Positions 13,750 through 22,629 of a DNA stretch of 46,309 nt are shown piece after piece. The notes beneath the pieces were generated by a model. It saw only the letters and a list, made by a program, of their open reading frames with translations. It was not told the DNA's origin and did not search any database. The translations under genes were made by a program, and so were the position numbers. Source of the stretch: Qipengyuania marisflavi. Lineage in GTDB: Bacteria; Pseudomonadota; Alphaproteobacteria; Sphingomonadales; Sphingomonadaceae. Each line of letters begins with the position of its first letter. The first letter of the stretch is position 1. The stretch is taken from NCBI RefSeq assembly GCF_005884405.1, contig NZ_VCAO01000011.1, positions 1 through 46,309 on the forward strand, given 5' to 3'.

Positions 13750-15336
13750 TTATGATTTTCGGATGAGCACCACCCCAGCAATCACAAGCGCGCCGCCAGC
13801 CAGAAGCCAGGATTGATCGACAAGCAATGCGCTAGCCACGATCAATGCGGCAGCTAGAGGGCCTTTCAAGGACTGACGCTCATTGCGAAGTCCTGCGAGT
13901 TGCTCGATACTGAGCGGATCGAGCTGAACCGGCACATATCCTGACTTTGCGATCGAGTTCGCAGTGGCAAGTATGTCGGGCAAGGACGCCGACAACCCCA
14001 GCAGCTGACCGCGAAGTTTCTTCAAACCCGACCGAGCGCTAGCGAGCGAGAACCGCTCGGCGAAAAGCTCCGTCATGATCGGCCGGGTGTCCTCGGCAAT
14101 GTTATAGTCGGGTGCCAGTGATCGGACGACACCCTCTGCCGTAAGCAAGGTACGCAGAAGGATGGCCAGATCGGGTGGCAGGACCAGTTGATAATCCCGC
14201 AAAAGATCGAAAACGCGGGAAAAAATTTGCGAGAACTCGATTCCAGAAAGCACGGTCCCCCTGAACTCTCCGATCAAATGATCGAGATCCACCGCGAGCG
14301 CATCGCGATCCACCTTCGGCGCCCCCGCCCATGCGAGCAGGACATCCGCGACTTCGCTCGTTTCCTCGCCAGCGATCGCAAGCACGAGCCGAACGATCTC
14401 GTCGCGCCTCGTCTTGGTGAGCGTCCCGACTGATCCGAAGTCGATGAAGCCGACATCCTGCTCGCCGATCAGGAAAACATTGCCGGGATGAGGGTCGCCG
14501 TGGAATTCGCCGTTCAGGATGATCATGCGCAGGACAGCGTTGGCATAGCTTTTAGCGAAAGCCGCCACCGGCGGGTCGCCGGATGGGCTGCCCAGCGAAG
14601 ACGCGGGCCTGCCGTACAGGCGTTCCTGAACGTTCACCCGCAGCCCGGTCAGTTCCCAATGGATGGCCGGGGTCCTGACGCCGATGGTATCGAGATATGC
14701 GCCGATCCGCTCGCAGGCTCGGGATTCCGCAGCGAGGTCCATCTCCCAGGCTAGATTGCGGCCGAAGGTCCGCAGAAACTCGACTGGCCGGTAACGCGCG
14801 ATGTCAGGCGAGCGTGCTTCTGCGATCTCGGCAAGACGCACAAGCAGGCGCACATCGGCTTCCATGCGCGCGGCGGTGCCCGGGCGGCGAACCTTCACGA
14901 TGACCTCGCTACCGTCCTGTAGCTTGGCGGAATAGGTCTGTGCAATCGAGGCGGACGCCAAAGGCTGTTCGTCGAACTGCGCAAAGTCGTTCCGCCAGTC
15001 CTCACCCCAGCTTGAAGCAAGTACGGGCTCGATATCTGCGAAGCGCACTGGCGACACCTGATCGTGCAGGGTTGAGAATGCCGTGATCCAGTGTTCGGTA
15101 AACAGATCGCTTCGGGTGGCGAGGAGCTGCCCCAGCTTTATACCAACTGGCCCGATGTCACGGAGGAACGCGACAACTGCGGCCGGACGAAATTCGCGAG
15201 GATCGATGACATTGCTCGAAGAGGGAATAAATCCGAGGGCTCCGGCGAGATTTTTCGCGCCGTGCCTCATTAGGATTTGGCCGATCTCCGCGGCGCGAGC
15301 GATGCTGCCGATAGGCTTATCCGGGGGCGATGCCAT
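13750..15336 (-). CDS. UbiB/ABC1/COQ8-family atypical kinase
   Basis: 528 aa from ATG 15336. Family hallmarks are present in order: the KxGQ motif in GPVGIKLGQLLATR, the Ala-rich nucleotide loop as ASIAQTYSA, the ATP-binding Lys in VIVKVRRP, the catalytic loop GEFHGDPHPGN and the metal-binding DFG in VGFIDFGSVG. Two hydrophobic helices close the protein, as in UbiB. Chromosomal UbiB supports ubiquinone synthesis; a plasmid copy coupled to a MarR regulator and an efflux system more likely supports membrane lipid or quinone homeostasis under solvent or drug stress, which is inference. It starts 4 bases after the marR stop. Confidence 0.9.
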   Translation of the reverse strand: MASPPDKPIGSIARAAEIGQILMRHGAKNLAGALGFIPSSSNVIDPREFRPAAVVAFLRDIGPVGIKLGQLLATRSDLFTEHWITAFSTLHDQVSPVRFADIEPVLASSWGEDWRNDFAQFDEQPLASASIAQTYSAKLQDGSEVIVKVRRPGTAARMEADVRLLVRLAEIAEARSPDIARYRPVEFLRTFGRNLAWEMDLAAESRACERIGAYLDTIGVRTPAIHWELTGLRVNVQERLYGRPASSLGSPSGDPPVAAFAKSYANAVLRMIILNGEFHGDPHPGNVFLIGEQDVGFIDFGSVGTLTKTRRDEIVRLVLAIAGEETSEVADVLLAWAGAPKVDRDALAVDLDHLIGEFRGTVLSGIEFSQIFSRVFDLLRDYQLVLPPDLAILLRTLLTAEGVVRSLAPDYNIAEDTRPIMTELFAERFSLASARSGLKKLRGQLLGLSASLPDILATANSIAKSGYVPVQLDPLSIEQLAGLRNERQSLKGPLAAALIVASALLVDQSWLLAGGALVIAGVVLIRKS

Positions 15337-15340
15337 GATT

Positions 15341-15832
15341 TTACTCAGCCTCGGCCCGGAGTTGGTCCAGATTTTTCGATACCCTTTCAAGAATCTGCTG
15401 CAACGTTCGCTTCTCGTCGGCGGCAATGTCGCGCCAAAGAAGATCATGAAGCCCATCCGCGGAGCCTCTCAGTTCGGGCAGCAGATCGTCAAGCTGCTCC
15501 GTGAGGATGAGCTGCCACGCTCGCCGATCCGTCTCAGCTCGAAGCCTTTTCATCAGCCCGCGTGCGCAAAGACCTGCAACCGCCTGGCCGATGGTCGCCG
15601 ATTCCAGTTCCAGTTTCTTGGCGATTTCAGCCTGCGTAAGGGCAGGATCGCGAAGAAGTTGTCCGATGATCCTCCACTGTGTCTGATTGAGACCGATCCT
15701 GGCGACCCTCGCATCGTACACTCTGCGCGCGCCGCGACTGATCTCGTCCATAAGATAGAGAATGCGGTCATCATCGGTGATGACCTTCTGCCGACGCTGA
15801 GACCGTGACATGGTATCTGGTTTTTCATCCAT
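15341..15832 (-). CDS. MarR-family transcriptional regulator
   Basis: 163 aa with a winged helix-turn-helix: LNQTQWRIIGQLLRDPALTQ, recognition-helix region KLELESATIGQAVAGL and the wing LMKRLRAETDRRAWQLILT. MarR proteins bind palindromic operators as dimers and release them on binding small aromatic or lipophilic ligands. It is divergent from the emrA-like gene with 125 bp between starts and is first in an operon with the UbiB-like kinase. The start could also be the internal ATG at 15811. It probably represses its own operon, the efflux operon and perhaps the hydrolase operon at 21453. Confidence 0.9.
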   Translation of the reverse strand: MDEKPDTMSRSQRRQKVITDDDRILYLMDEISRGARRVYDARVARIGLNQTQWRIIGQLLRDPALTQAEIAKKLELESATIGQAVAGLCARGLMKRLRAETDRRAWQLILTEQLDDLLPELRGSADGLHDLLWRDIAADEKRTLQQILERVSKNLDQLRAEAE

Positions 15833-15875
15833 AGCGCTGTGTAGTCGGATAGCCTCGGATGCCCAAATGCAAACT

Positions 15876-15891
15876 GCTAAACGCCTTTACT
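15876..15891. promoter_or_regulatory. Candidate MarR operator between marR and emrA
   Basis: GCTAAA-CGCC-TTTACT is an imperfect 6-4-6 palindrome in the divergent promoter region. It shares TAAA-N4-TTTACT with a perfect palindrome at 21480-21495 upstream of the hydrolase gene. Confidence 0.45.
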
Positions 15892-15957
15892 ATTTGACTC
15901 ACGGCTCATAGGGCGCGAGACGCGTTCACCTTTTACTGAGGCTGCCGAAAGAATCAG

Positions 15958-17085
15958 ATGACCGATAACTCCAACCAACCGGAGCAGGAGGGCACAACCC
16001 CAACGAAACCGCAATCGCGGCGTGGCTTGCGCATCGTGCTAATCATCGTTGGTCTTGCCGTGCTGCTTGGCGGGATCTGGTGGTACTACCGGCACGTAAC
16101 CTACGGACAGTACATGCAGTCGACCGATAACGCCTATGTCGCTGCCGACAGCGTCGTTATCTCTTCCAAGGTAGCGGGATACGTCGAAGAGGTCTTCGTG
16201 GGGGAGAACGAGCAAGTTGCTCGCGGCGGAGCCCTCGTACAACTGGATCTGCGGGATTATCAGGCGCAAGCGCAACAGGCGCGCGCACAGATCGCTGCGA
16301 CCCTGGCCGGTGCCGACACAATCCGTTCTCAGGTAGCCGAACAGGATGCAGCCATTCGCCAGGCGCGGGGCCAACTCGCCGCCGCGCGCGCAGCACTCGA
16401 CCTCGCGAACGACCAGGTGGCGCGATATCGGCCCCTTGTCGCGACAGGAGCCGAACCGCGGGAAAAGCTAGACCAGTATGAGGCGCAGGCGCGGCAGGCG
16501 CGGGCCGAACTCGCCGCTGCGCAGGCGGCGGTGGCTGCCGCGACCGCTCGCCGGGGGACCCTGTTCGAGCAGATCAGCCAGACCCAGGCGCAGGCGGACG
16601 CTGCTCGCGCTCAGCTGGAAACAGCCGACCTTACGGTTGAATCGACCTTGCTGCGCGCCAGCAAGGCCGGCCGCGTCGGCGATCTCTCGGTGAGGGTGGG
16701 CCAGTTCGTGCAACCGGGTCAACGTTTGATGACGGTTGTTCCGGTGAGCGCGATCTACGTGACCGCGAACTTCAAAGAAACTCAGGTCGGCCTCATCCGG
16801 GCCGGCCAGAGCGTCAGGCTCGAAGTTGACGCCCTGCCAGACCTTGAGATCGCGGGACGAGTGGACAGCATATCGCCAGGAACGGGCGCGGAATTTTCCA
16901 TCCTCCCCCCCGAAAACGCCACCGGCAACTTTACCAAGATCGTTCAACGGATACCCGTCCGCATCGCTATCGATGCTCCCCCTGAAGTGCGTAGATTGCT
17001 CGTTCCCGGCATGTCGGTTGTGGCTGTTGTCGACACCCGGAATGCTGCCGGCGAATTGGAAGAGATCTCGAGTCGGACTCAATGA
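15958..17085 (+). CDS. emrA: EmrA/HlyD-type membrane fusion protein
   Basis: 375 aa. A cytoplasmic N-terminus and one membrane helix (about 24-43) precede a periplasmic part with the lipoyl-type halves (DNAYVAADSVVISSKVAGYV and later SKAGRVGDLSVRVGQFV) separated by a long Ala/Gln-rich coiled-coil hairpin (about 95-215). The C-terminal beta-barrel contains the conserved VTANFKETQ. It bridges the inner-membrane pump EmrB, whose start it overlaps by 4 bases, and the outer-membrane channel encoded next. Confidence 0.92.
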   Translation: MTDNSNQPEQEGTTPTKPQSRRGLRIVLIIVGLAVLLGGIWWYYRHVTYGQYMQSTDNAYVAADSVVISSKVAGYVEEVFVGENEQVARGGALVQLDLRDYQAQAQQARAQIAATLAGADTIRSQVAEQDAAIRQARGQLAAARAALDLANDQVARYRPLVATGAEPREKLDQYEAQARQARAELAAAQAAVAAATARRGTLFEQISQTQAQADAARAQLETADLTVESTLLRASKAGRVGDLSVRVGQFVQPGQRLMTVVPVSAIYVTANFKETQVGLIRAGQSVRLEVDALPDLEIAGRVDSISPGTGAEFSILPPENATGNFTKIVQRIPVRIAIDAPPEVRRLLVPGMSVVAVVDTRNAAGELEEISSRTQ

Positions 17086-18653
17086 CCGAGATACTGGCAG
17101 CGCAGGACACTTCGATCGGGCCGGCCGGGAGCCGAAAGAACGCAGACGCTACCGCCTGGGTCGCTGTGGCCGCGGGCGCGCTTGGCGCCATGCTCGCCAC
17201 GCTGGACATCTCGATCGTCAATTCGGCTCTTCCGGTCATTCAGGGCGAGATCGGGGCCAGCGGGACAGAAGGAACCTGGATCGCAACTTCGTTTCTTGTC
17301 GCTGAAATCGTCGTCATTCCGCTGAGCGCCTGGCTGGAACGGCTGTTCGGTCTGCGAACCCTTCTCATTATAGCGGTCAGCGCGTTCACCGCTTTTTCGG
17401 TGCTATGCGGGGTTGCCACCGACCTTACTACCATGATCATCGGCCGCACGGGCCAGGGCTTCACGGGCGGTGTCCTCATTCCGACCGCAATGACTATTGT
17501 GGCTAAACGATTGCCGCCGCACCAACAGCCAATCGGAATGGCCCTGTTCGGCATGACTGTGGTTCTTGGCCCCGTGATGGGGCCATTGATCGGCGGCTGG
17601 CTGACCGAGAACCTGAGCTGGCACTATGCCTTTTTCGTCAATGTGCCAGTCTGCGCAACCCTGCTGCTCCTGCTGTTTATCGGGCTGCCTCACGAGAAGC
17701 CCAAGTGGGAATATCTCACGGACGCCGATTGGGCTGGCATTCTCGGGCTGATCCTCGGACTGGGCGGTCTGACTGTTGTACTCGAGGAAGGGCACCATGA
17801 GGAATGGTTCGAGTCCTCACTCATTCGCTGGCTAACGGTGGTGACCATTATCGGCTTTGCCTGTTTGATTTACGGACAAGTGAAAGCAAGCAAGCCGGTC
17901 TTGAAACTTCGGCTTCTGCTGAATCGACAGTTCGCCAGCGTCGCGATCATGGCGCTCGCCCTGGGCATGGTGATGTATGGTTCGACCTATGTCATTCCGC
18001 AGTTTCTGGCGATCATCTCTGACTTTAATGCTTTTCAGACGGGACTGGTCATCTTCTGGATGGGTGTCCCGGCCTTTCTCCTGATGCCGGTTCTGCCCCT
18101 GATGATCCGCAAGGTGGACATCCGCATTGCCGTCGGCACCGGAATGCTGCTGATGGCGATCAGCTGCTTTGTCAGCACGAGTCTGACTGCCGAATCCGGC
18201 GGCGCTGTCTTCACTGAAAGTCAGCTTATCCGCGGGGCCGGAATGATACTTGCGATGATGTTTCTGAATCAGGCAACGGTTGCGTCGGTGGCCAAGGAAG
18301 ACGCGGGCGATGCCTCGGGCATTTTCAACGCGGCCCGCAATCTTGGCGGATCATTCGCCCTTTCGGCCCTCGCTTCGTTCCAGGACCAGCGAATTTGGCA
18401 CCATACGAGGCGCATGGAAGAAACGCTGAATGCGAACAGCGTTTCGCTGCAGACCTATCTCGACGGACTGGCGCGAAGCCTGGGCGATATGGAACGAGCG
18501 ATGGCGGCACTCGGCGGCACTCTCCAGCGCGAAGCGTTCATCATGACCTACAATGACGTCTTTCTGGTGATGGGACTTCTCACACTCGCGACGGTCCCGC
18601 TTGCCCTGTTCCTCAAGCCGCTCCCGAAAAATGTCTCCCTTTCGATGCACTGA
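17082..18653 (+). CDS. emrB: EmrB-type DHA2 major facilitator drug exporter
   Basis: 523 aa, about 14 membrane helices. DHA2 signatures are visible: LDISIVNSALPVIQ in the first helix region, WIATSFLVAEIVVIPLSAWL, RTGQGFTGGVLIPTAMTIV and the motif C region GPVMGPLIGGWLTENLSWHYAFFVNVP. Such pumps export hydrophobic drugs or toxic compounds using the proton gradient. With EmrA and the NodT-type protein it makes a complete tripartite system. Confidence 0.93.
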   Translation: MTEILAAQDTSIGPAGSRKNADATAWVAVAAGALGAMLATLDISIVNSALPVIQGEIGASGTEGTWIATSFLVAEIVVIPLSAWLERLFGLRTLLIIAVSAFTAFSVLCGVATDLTTMIIGRTGQGFTGGVLIPTAMTIVAKRLPPHQQPIGMALFGMTVVLGPVMGPLIGGWLTENLSWHYAFFVNVPVCATLLLLLFIGLPHEKPKWEYLTDADWAGILGLILGLGGLTVVLEEGHHEEWFESSLIRWLTVVTIIGFACLIYGQVKASKPVLKLRLLLNRQFASVAIMALALGMVMYGSTYVIPQFLAIISDFNAFQTGLVIFWMGVPAFLLMPVLPLMIRKVDIRIAVGTGMLLMAISCFVSTSLTAESGGAVFTESQLIRGAGMILAMMFLNQATVASVAKEDAGDASGIFNAARNLGGSFALSALASFQDQRIWHHTRRMEETLNANSVSLQTYLDGLARSLGDMERAMAALGGTLQREAFIMTYNDVFLVMGLLTLATVPLALFLKPLPKNVSLSMH

Positions 18654-18663
18654 GCCCGAGATT

Positions 18664-20124
18664 ATGCGCCACTTGCTACCTCCGCTTGTCACTTTCGCCT
18701 TGCTAGCTGGATGCACGGCAGGGCCCGATTATGCAGGCCCCCCGGAAGTTGTGTCAGCAGACACGGGCGCTCGCTTTGTGCGCGCTGGCAGCGATGTGAG
18801 CGCATCTGATCCGGTTGTCGCTCAATGGTGGCTGCTGCTCGGCGATCCCGAGTTGACGCGGCTGGTGGAGGCTGCGCTGTCCGGCAACCCCTCGCTCGCC
18901 GCAGCGCAGGCGCGCATTGCTCAGGCACGGGCATCCATCAGGCAAGACCGTGCGGGTCGAATGCCAACGCTTGGGGCACAGGCCACTACCGTGCAGGGCC
19001 GGCTTCCTGGTCTCGACCTTCAAGGCGGGGCGCCCCCCCCGTCAGAGCAAACCAATCCTGACGCAGAAACCGATGACTCGCTCAGCTTTTACAATGTGGG
19101 CCTTAACGCGAACTGGGAGCTGGAGTTTGCCGGTGGCTCGCGCAGGCGTATTGAGGCCAGCAATGCCCAAGCTGCTGCAACGGTAGCCAATGCAGAGGAC
19201 GCAAAGGTCCAGTTGACTGCCCAAGTGGCCAGCACCTACGTCAATTTGCGGGAGGCCCAATTCCGCGCAGAGCAATTTGAGGCGCAGATTTCGTTGCAGG
19301 AAGAGATCCTGGCGCTGACATACCAACGCTATCAGCGCGGTGCATTGCCGCTTTTCCCGGTAGGCACCGCGAATGCCGAACTGGAGGTGCTCAAGTCACA
19401 ACTTGCCGAAGCTGAAGCGGATATCGCAGTCCTGTCTGATGCGCTCGCTATACTGACCGGACAGGTGCCGGGATCAGCTGATGCAGCGCTCACGACTGTG
19501 CGCTCCATTCCCATGCCGCCAGAGCAGGTCGCGATTGGCGATCCGGCAAGCCTGGTGGCGCGTCGGCCTGACATAAGGGCGGCCGAACGGTCTCTTGCCG
19601 CGTCGACGGCGCGGATCGGGGTGGCCGAGGCGGCGCGGTTCCCGAAATTGTCCTTCACAGGGATCCTGGGCCTCGGCGGATCCTCGTTGGACGACGTTGT
19701 CGATGTCGGCGAATTCTCCGCACTCGCGATCCCGCGCCTCCAGTGGAATTTTCTGGATTTCGGCAGGGTAGACGCTGCGATCGACCAAACCGGGGCGGCG
19801 CGCAACGAAGCAGTCGCCAATTACCAGCAGACGGTGCTTCTGGCACTGCAAGACGCCGAACGTGCCTTGGCTCGCTTCGGCCAGCAGCGTGTTGCGCTCG
19901 CTGCCAGTATGCAAATCAAGAAGCAGGCTGACGTCGCGGCGGACCTGAACCGCCAACGTTTTGCTGCAGGAGCGATCTCGAAGGCTGACCTCAACCGGGC
20001 CCTGCGAGAACAGCAGCAGGCCTCAGCAGACCTCGTCCGGGCAAAAGGCGCCCTTACGCTGGCGTGGATTGCGCTGCAGAAGTCGCTGGGCCTTGGGTGG
20101 CAAGAGCCTGTTCGAGATCAATAG
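18664..20124 (+). CDS. NodT/TolC-type outer-membrane efflux lipoprotein
   Basis: 486 aa from ATG 18664, 10 bases after emrB. The N-terminus is a lipoprotein signal with lipobox LLAGC (Cys near residue 17). Two outer-membrane efflux repeats follow, with GNPSLAAAQARIAQARA and ARRPDIRAAERSLAA as markers. The 3' end overlaps the convergent thioesterase gene by 71 bases, an unusually long overlap. It should provide the outer-membrane exit for the EmrAB-type pump. Confidence 0.92.
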   Translation: MRHLLPPLVTFALLAGCTAGPDYAGPPEVVSADTGARFVRAGSDVSASDPVVAQWWLLLGDPELTRLVEAALSGNPSLAAAQARIAQARASIRQDRAGRMPTLGAQATTVQGRLPGLDLQGGAPPPSEQTNPDAETDDSLSFYNVGLNANWELEFAGGSRRRIEASNAQAAATVANAEDAKVQLTAQVASTYVNLREAQFRAEQFEAQISLQEEILALTYQRYQRGALPLFPVGTANAELEVLKSQLAEAEADIAVLSDALAILTGQVPGSADAALTTVRSIPMPPEQVAIGDPASLVARRPDIRAAERSLAASTARIGVAEAARFPKLSFTGILGLGGSSLDDVVDVGEFSALAIPRLQWNFLDFGRVDAAIDQTGAARNEAVANYQQTVLLALQDAERALARFGQQRVALAASMQIKKQADVAADLNRQRFAAGAISKADLNRALREQQQASADLVRAKGALTLAWIALQKSLGLGWQEPVRDQ

Positions 20125-20548
20125 TCCCGCCGCGCTGATCAATTGATCCGGTTGACGAGAAGTAGGCGCCCCTGCCGCTGGCGACCAACTTGCCGTCGGG
20201 CTCGAGAACCCGGGTTTCCGCCACCGAAATCTGTCGCCCGAGCTTCACGATCTGTCCGTGAGCAGTGAGAGGTCCTGAGGTTGCAGAACGGTGGTAATTG
20301 ACATGCAGATCGGCCGTCGCTCTCGCCGCGACGCCCGCCGCAAGCAGAGTATAAAGCCCGGTGAGGTCGACCAGTGAAGCCAGGATCCCTCCATGCGCCG
20401 ACCCAATCATAGGGTTCGACACGATCTCTTCGCGCCATGGCATGGTGATCGCGATTCCCTGGTCGGAGCATGTTGCAATCTCCAGCCCAAGCCATCGGTG
20501 AAACGGCGCTATATGCAGCATTTCCTGCAAGCGCTCTCGATCGATCAT
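20054..20548 (-). CDS. PaaI-like hotdog-fold thioesterase
   Basis: 164 aa. The hotdog signature is clear: SNPMIGSAHGGILASLVDLTGLY, with the HGG at the start of the long helix, followed by TADLHVNYHRSATSGPLTAHG. Such enzymes cleave acyl- or aryl-CoA thioesters. Its start overlaps the stop of the upstream hydrolase gene (ATGA at 20545-20548). The final 20 or so codons run antisense into the NodT-type gene and may be a degenerate tail. Confidence 0.88.
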   Translation of the reverse strand: MIDRERLQEMLHIAPFHRWLGLEIATCSDQGIAITMPWREEIVSNPMIGSAHGGILASLVDLTGLYTLLAAGVAARATADLHVNYHRSATSGPLTAHGQIVKLGRQISVAETRVLEPDGKLVASGRGAYFSSTGSIDQRGGTIDLEQALATQGPATSAAQSTPA

Positions 20549-21453
20549 AGCTCCCTCGTCCCCTGTGGCTGAGCCGTATCGCGAGAGTGATGGCGCCCTA
20601 GGAAATCGACGATAGCGGCGGAAAAGGCATCGTTCGCATCGCCCACGACCATGTGCGTGGCATCGGCAATATCGGTGTATTCTGCATGGGGGACGAGTTG
20701 TCGCAGATGCAAAACGGCCTCTTCGGAAACAAGATCGCTAGAGCCGCCTCGGATGAGGTGAAGCGGAAGCGTGAGATTCGCCGCAGCTTGGCTCAGCATT
20801 GCCGATTGACGTTCTTGGCTGTCTGGGTCGCCTTGTCTGGCTGACATTATATTACGGATAAACACAGGGTCCCAGTGCCAATAGAAGCGCCCATCCGGCT
20901 TCTGCCTCAGATAGTTTTTCAGACCATCGCTCGCGCCCCGCCTGGGACGATGCGGCATGTAGCGAGCGATCACGTCGGCCGCCTCCTCTGGTGAGGCGAA
21001 GCCGCTATCGACATGCTCTTCCATGAAACCAACCACGCGCATCACACCGCTAGGCTCCATGCGCGGGGCAATGTCGACCAATGTGAGTGAAGCAAAGCTA
21101 CCTGGAGCAAGCTCCCCTGCGGCAATCAGTCCGGCGAGCCCGCCCAGTGAAGCGCCGACCAGCGCTGGCTTCTGGTCCAGGCGCGACGCTGCAGCGACCA
21201 GATCCGCCGCGAAGTCGCGCATTTCATAAGCTCCGCATGGCGACCAATCACTGTCTCCGTGACCGCGCATGTCGAAGGCGATTGCGCGAAAGCCGGCTTG
21301 AGCCAGCTCGCTGACCACCCTTCTCCACGCGCGCCGTGTCTGCCCGCCGCCGTGCGCAAGAAGGACGGGTATGGCGTAGGCATCCCCCTCAGCCTCGGCT
21401 GTAAGAGAAATTGCGCCTGCGCCCTCAATCGTAAAGGTTTCTCTCGCCATCAC
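20545..21453 (-). CDS. Alpha/beta-hydrolase
   Basis: 302 aa. The fold markers are an oxyanion HGGG motif (LLAHGGGQTRRAW), a DMRGHGDSDW turn, the nucleophile elbow GASLGG, and a C-terminal Asp/His pair around SSDLVSEEA and DATHMVVGD. The substrate is not evident; esters or epoxides are typical. It leads a two-gene operon with the thioesterase and has a candidate MarR operator 27 bases upstream, linking it to the efflux locus. Confidence 0.9.
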   Translation of the reverse strand: MMARETFTIEGAGAISLTAEAEGDAYAIPVLLAHGGGQTRRAWRRVVSELAQAGFRAIAFDMRGHGDSDWSPCGAYEMRDFAADLVAAASRLDQKPALVGASLGGLAGLIAAGELAPGSFASLTLVDIAPRMEPSGVMRVVGFMEEHVDSGFASPEEAADVIARYMPHRPRRGASDGLKNYLRQKPDGRFYWHWDPVFIRNIMSARQGDPDSQERQSAMLSQAAANLTLPLHLIRGGSSDLVSEEAVLHLRQLVPHAEYTDIADATHMVVGDANDAFSAAIVDFLGRHHSRDTAQPQGTREL

Positions 21454-21479
21454 TGGATGGTAGGAAAGGCGCGCTAAAT

Positions 21480-21495
21480 AGTAAACCGATTTACT
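21480..21495. promoter_or_regulatory. Palindromic candidate operator of the hydrolase operon
   Basis: AGTAAA-CCGA-TTTACT is a perfect 6-4-6 palindrome just upstream of the hydrolase start. A related site lies in the marR-emrA promoter region. Confidence 0.5.
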
Positions 21496-21682
21496 TTGTG
21501 GCTCTCGGCTCCGTATTGGCTGTCCTGCAAGTGCGTTTTAACGACGGCAAAAGTCTATTCCAAGAGGGGTTTCTCCAGACCATTCTCTAATGCACCGGCT
21601 TGCGATTCGGTCAGCAGTCGCTGTCCGCTTAATCCGCTCAAAGATATAAAAGCTGCCTTTCCGCTTCCGGCCCCAATTGTGG

Positions 21683-22426
21683 TCAGGGAGTAGTCTTCTT
21701 CCCAACGGCGAGCAGCCGCTCGGGTTTTGCGGGAATACTTTTCTTGATGCCTAATGCCTTCTGGCCGACGATAAAAGCGCGATGGAGGAACACCTCTAGC
21801 GATGAGAGCAGTTCGGAAACCTCCTGACTGTCGGGCTCCCAGCCGCGATGCGCAGCCGCATTACCCGCATCCGTAACAACGCCGAGGATGTCCCGCTCAG
21901 TTTGCCCGATCCACCCTCCGTTGCGCAGCTCGTTCAGTTTCTCATCAAATGTCTTGGCCGGGTCGATGCCGATGACTTCGGTTGCACGGTCCAGTGCCGT
22001 TCTGAGTCCTATCGCCGTGAGGATGTGTGCCTGGTTGTCGTGCGCTACGTACATCTGGCTCAGGATATTGCGCAGCTGGGGGTCAGCCTTTTGCATGGCG
22101 TCGAACCATACCGGCTTCGTCTTGGCCTCTGGCTTCGGATAAGTTTGTATCTCCCTCGGATGCTCATACTGCTCCTGCCCCGCCGCATCGTAGTAGTGAT
22201 CGGTGTCTTCGCTGTTCCAGCTGGAAGTTTCGTAGAAGACCGTCTCGCACCCTTGACATTCGAGCAGAGAGTGGTCGACACCGCCGTTGACCGAATGGCC
22301 ATATTGCTTGTCCTCCCAGTCCCAAGCCTTGTAGATCGAGCCGTGGATTTCGCAGGTGCGCTCGCCATCGCAGGTGGGACAGTGCCCCTTCTTCGTTGCG
22401 TTTGTTGCTGTTGGTGTCGTGGCCAT
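21683..22426 (-). CDS. DUF4145-domain protein with N-terminal zinc ribbon
   Basis: 247 aa. CPTCDGERTC and a second pair CQGC form a zinc ribbon in the first 60 residues. The C-terminal helical DUF4145 region contains ILTAIGLRTALDRAT, then KLNELRNGGWI and AGNAAAHRGWEP, the latter a HEPN-like His motif. DUF4145 is often found beside or fused to restriction enzymes. Here it lies downstream of, and in line with, the large RM enzyme (204-bp gap), so a role in that defence block is plausible but unproven. Confidence 0.8.
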   Translation of the reverse strand: MATTPTATNATKKGHCPTCDGERTCEIHGSIYKAWDWEDKQYGHSVNGGVDHSLLECQGCETVFYETSSWNSEDTDHYYDAAGQEQYEHPREIQTYPKPEAKTKPVWFDAMQKADPQLRNILSQMYVAHDNQAHILTAIGLRTALDRATEVIGIDPAKTFDEKLNELRNGGWIGQTERDILGVVTDAGNAAAHRGWEPDSQEVSELLSSLEVFLHRAFIVGQKALGIKKSIPAKPERLLAVGKKTTP

Positions 22427-22629
22427 AGAGCCCGATAGCGAGCACTGACGAACTTTTCCAACAGTGTGCGTGTAAGTCGGCGCATCCTAAGTCCGCTTTT
22501 TGGGTTTGGCCGCTCTAGAGCCGCCATTCTGCTTCCGGCCCACAGTCAGCCAATGGAGTTCGGTTGCGGAAAGGTCAGGAAGTGCGCCGGTTGCGGACTT
22601 TAGCAGTGACAGCAAAAACCTAGAGTAGT

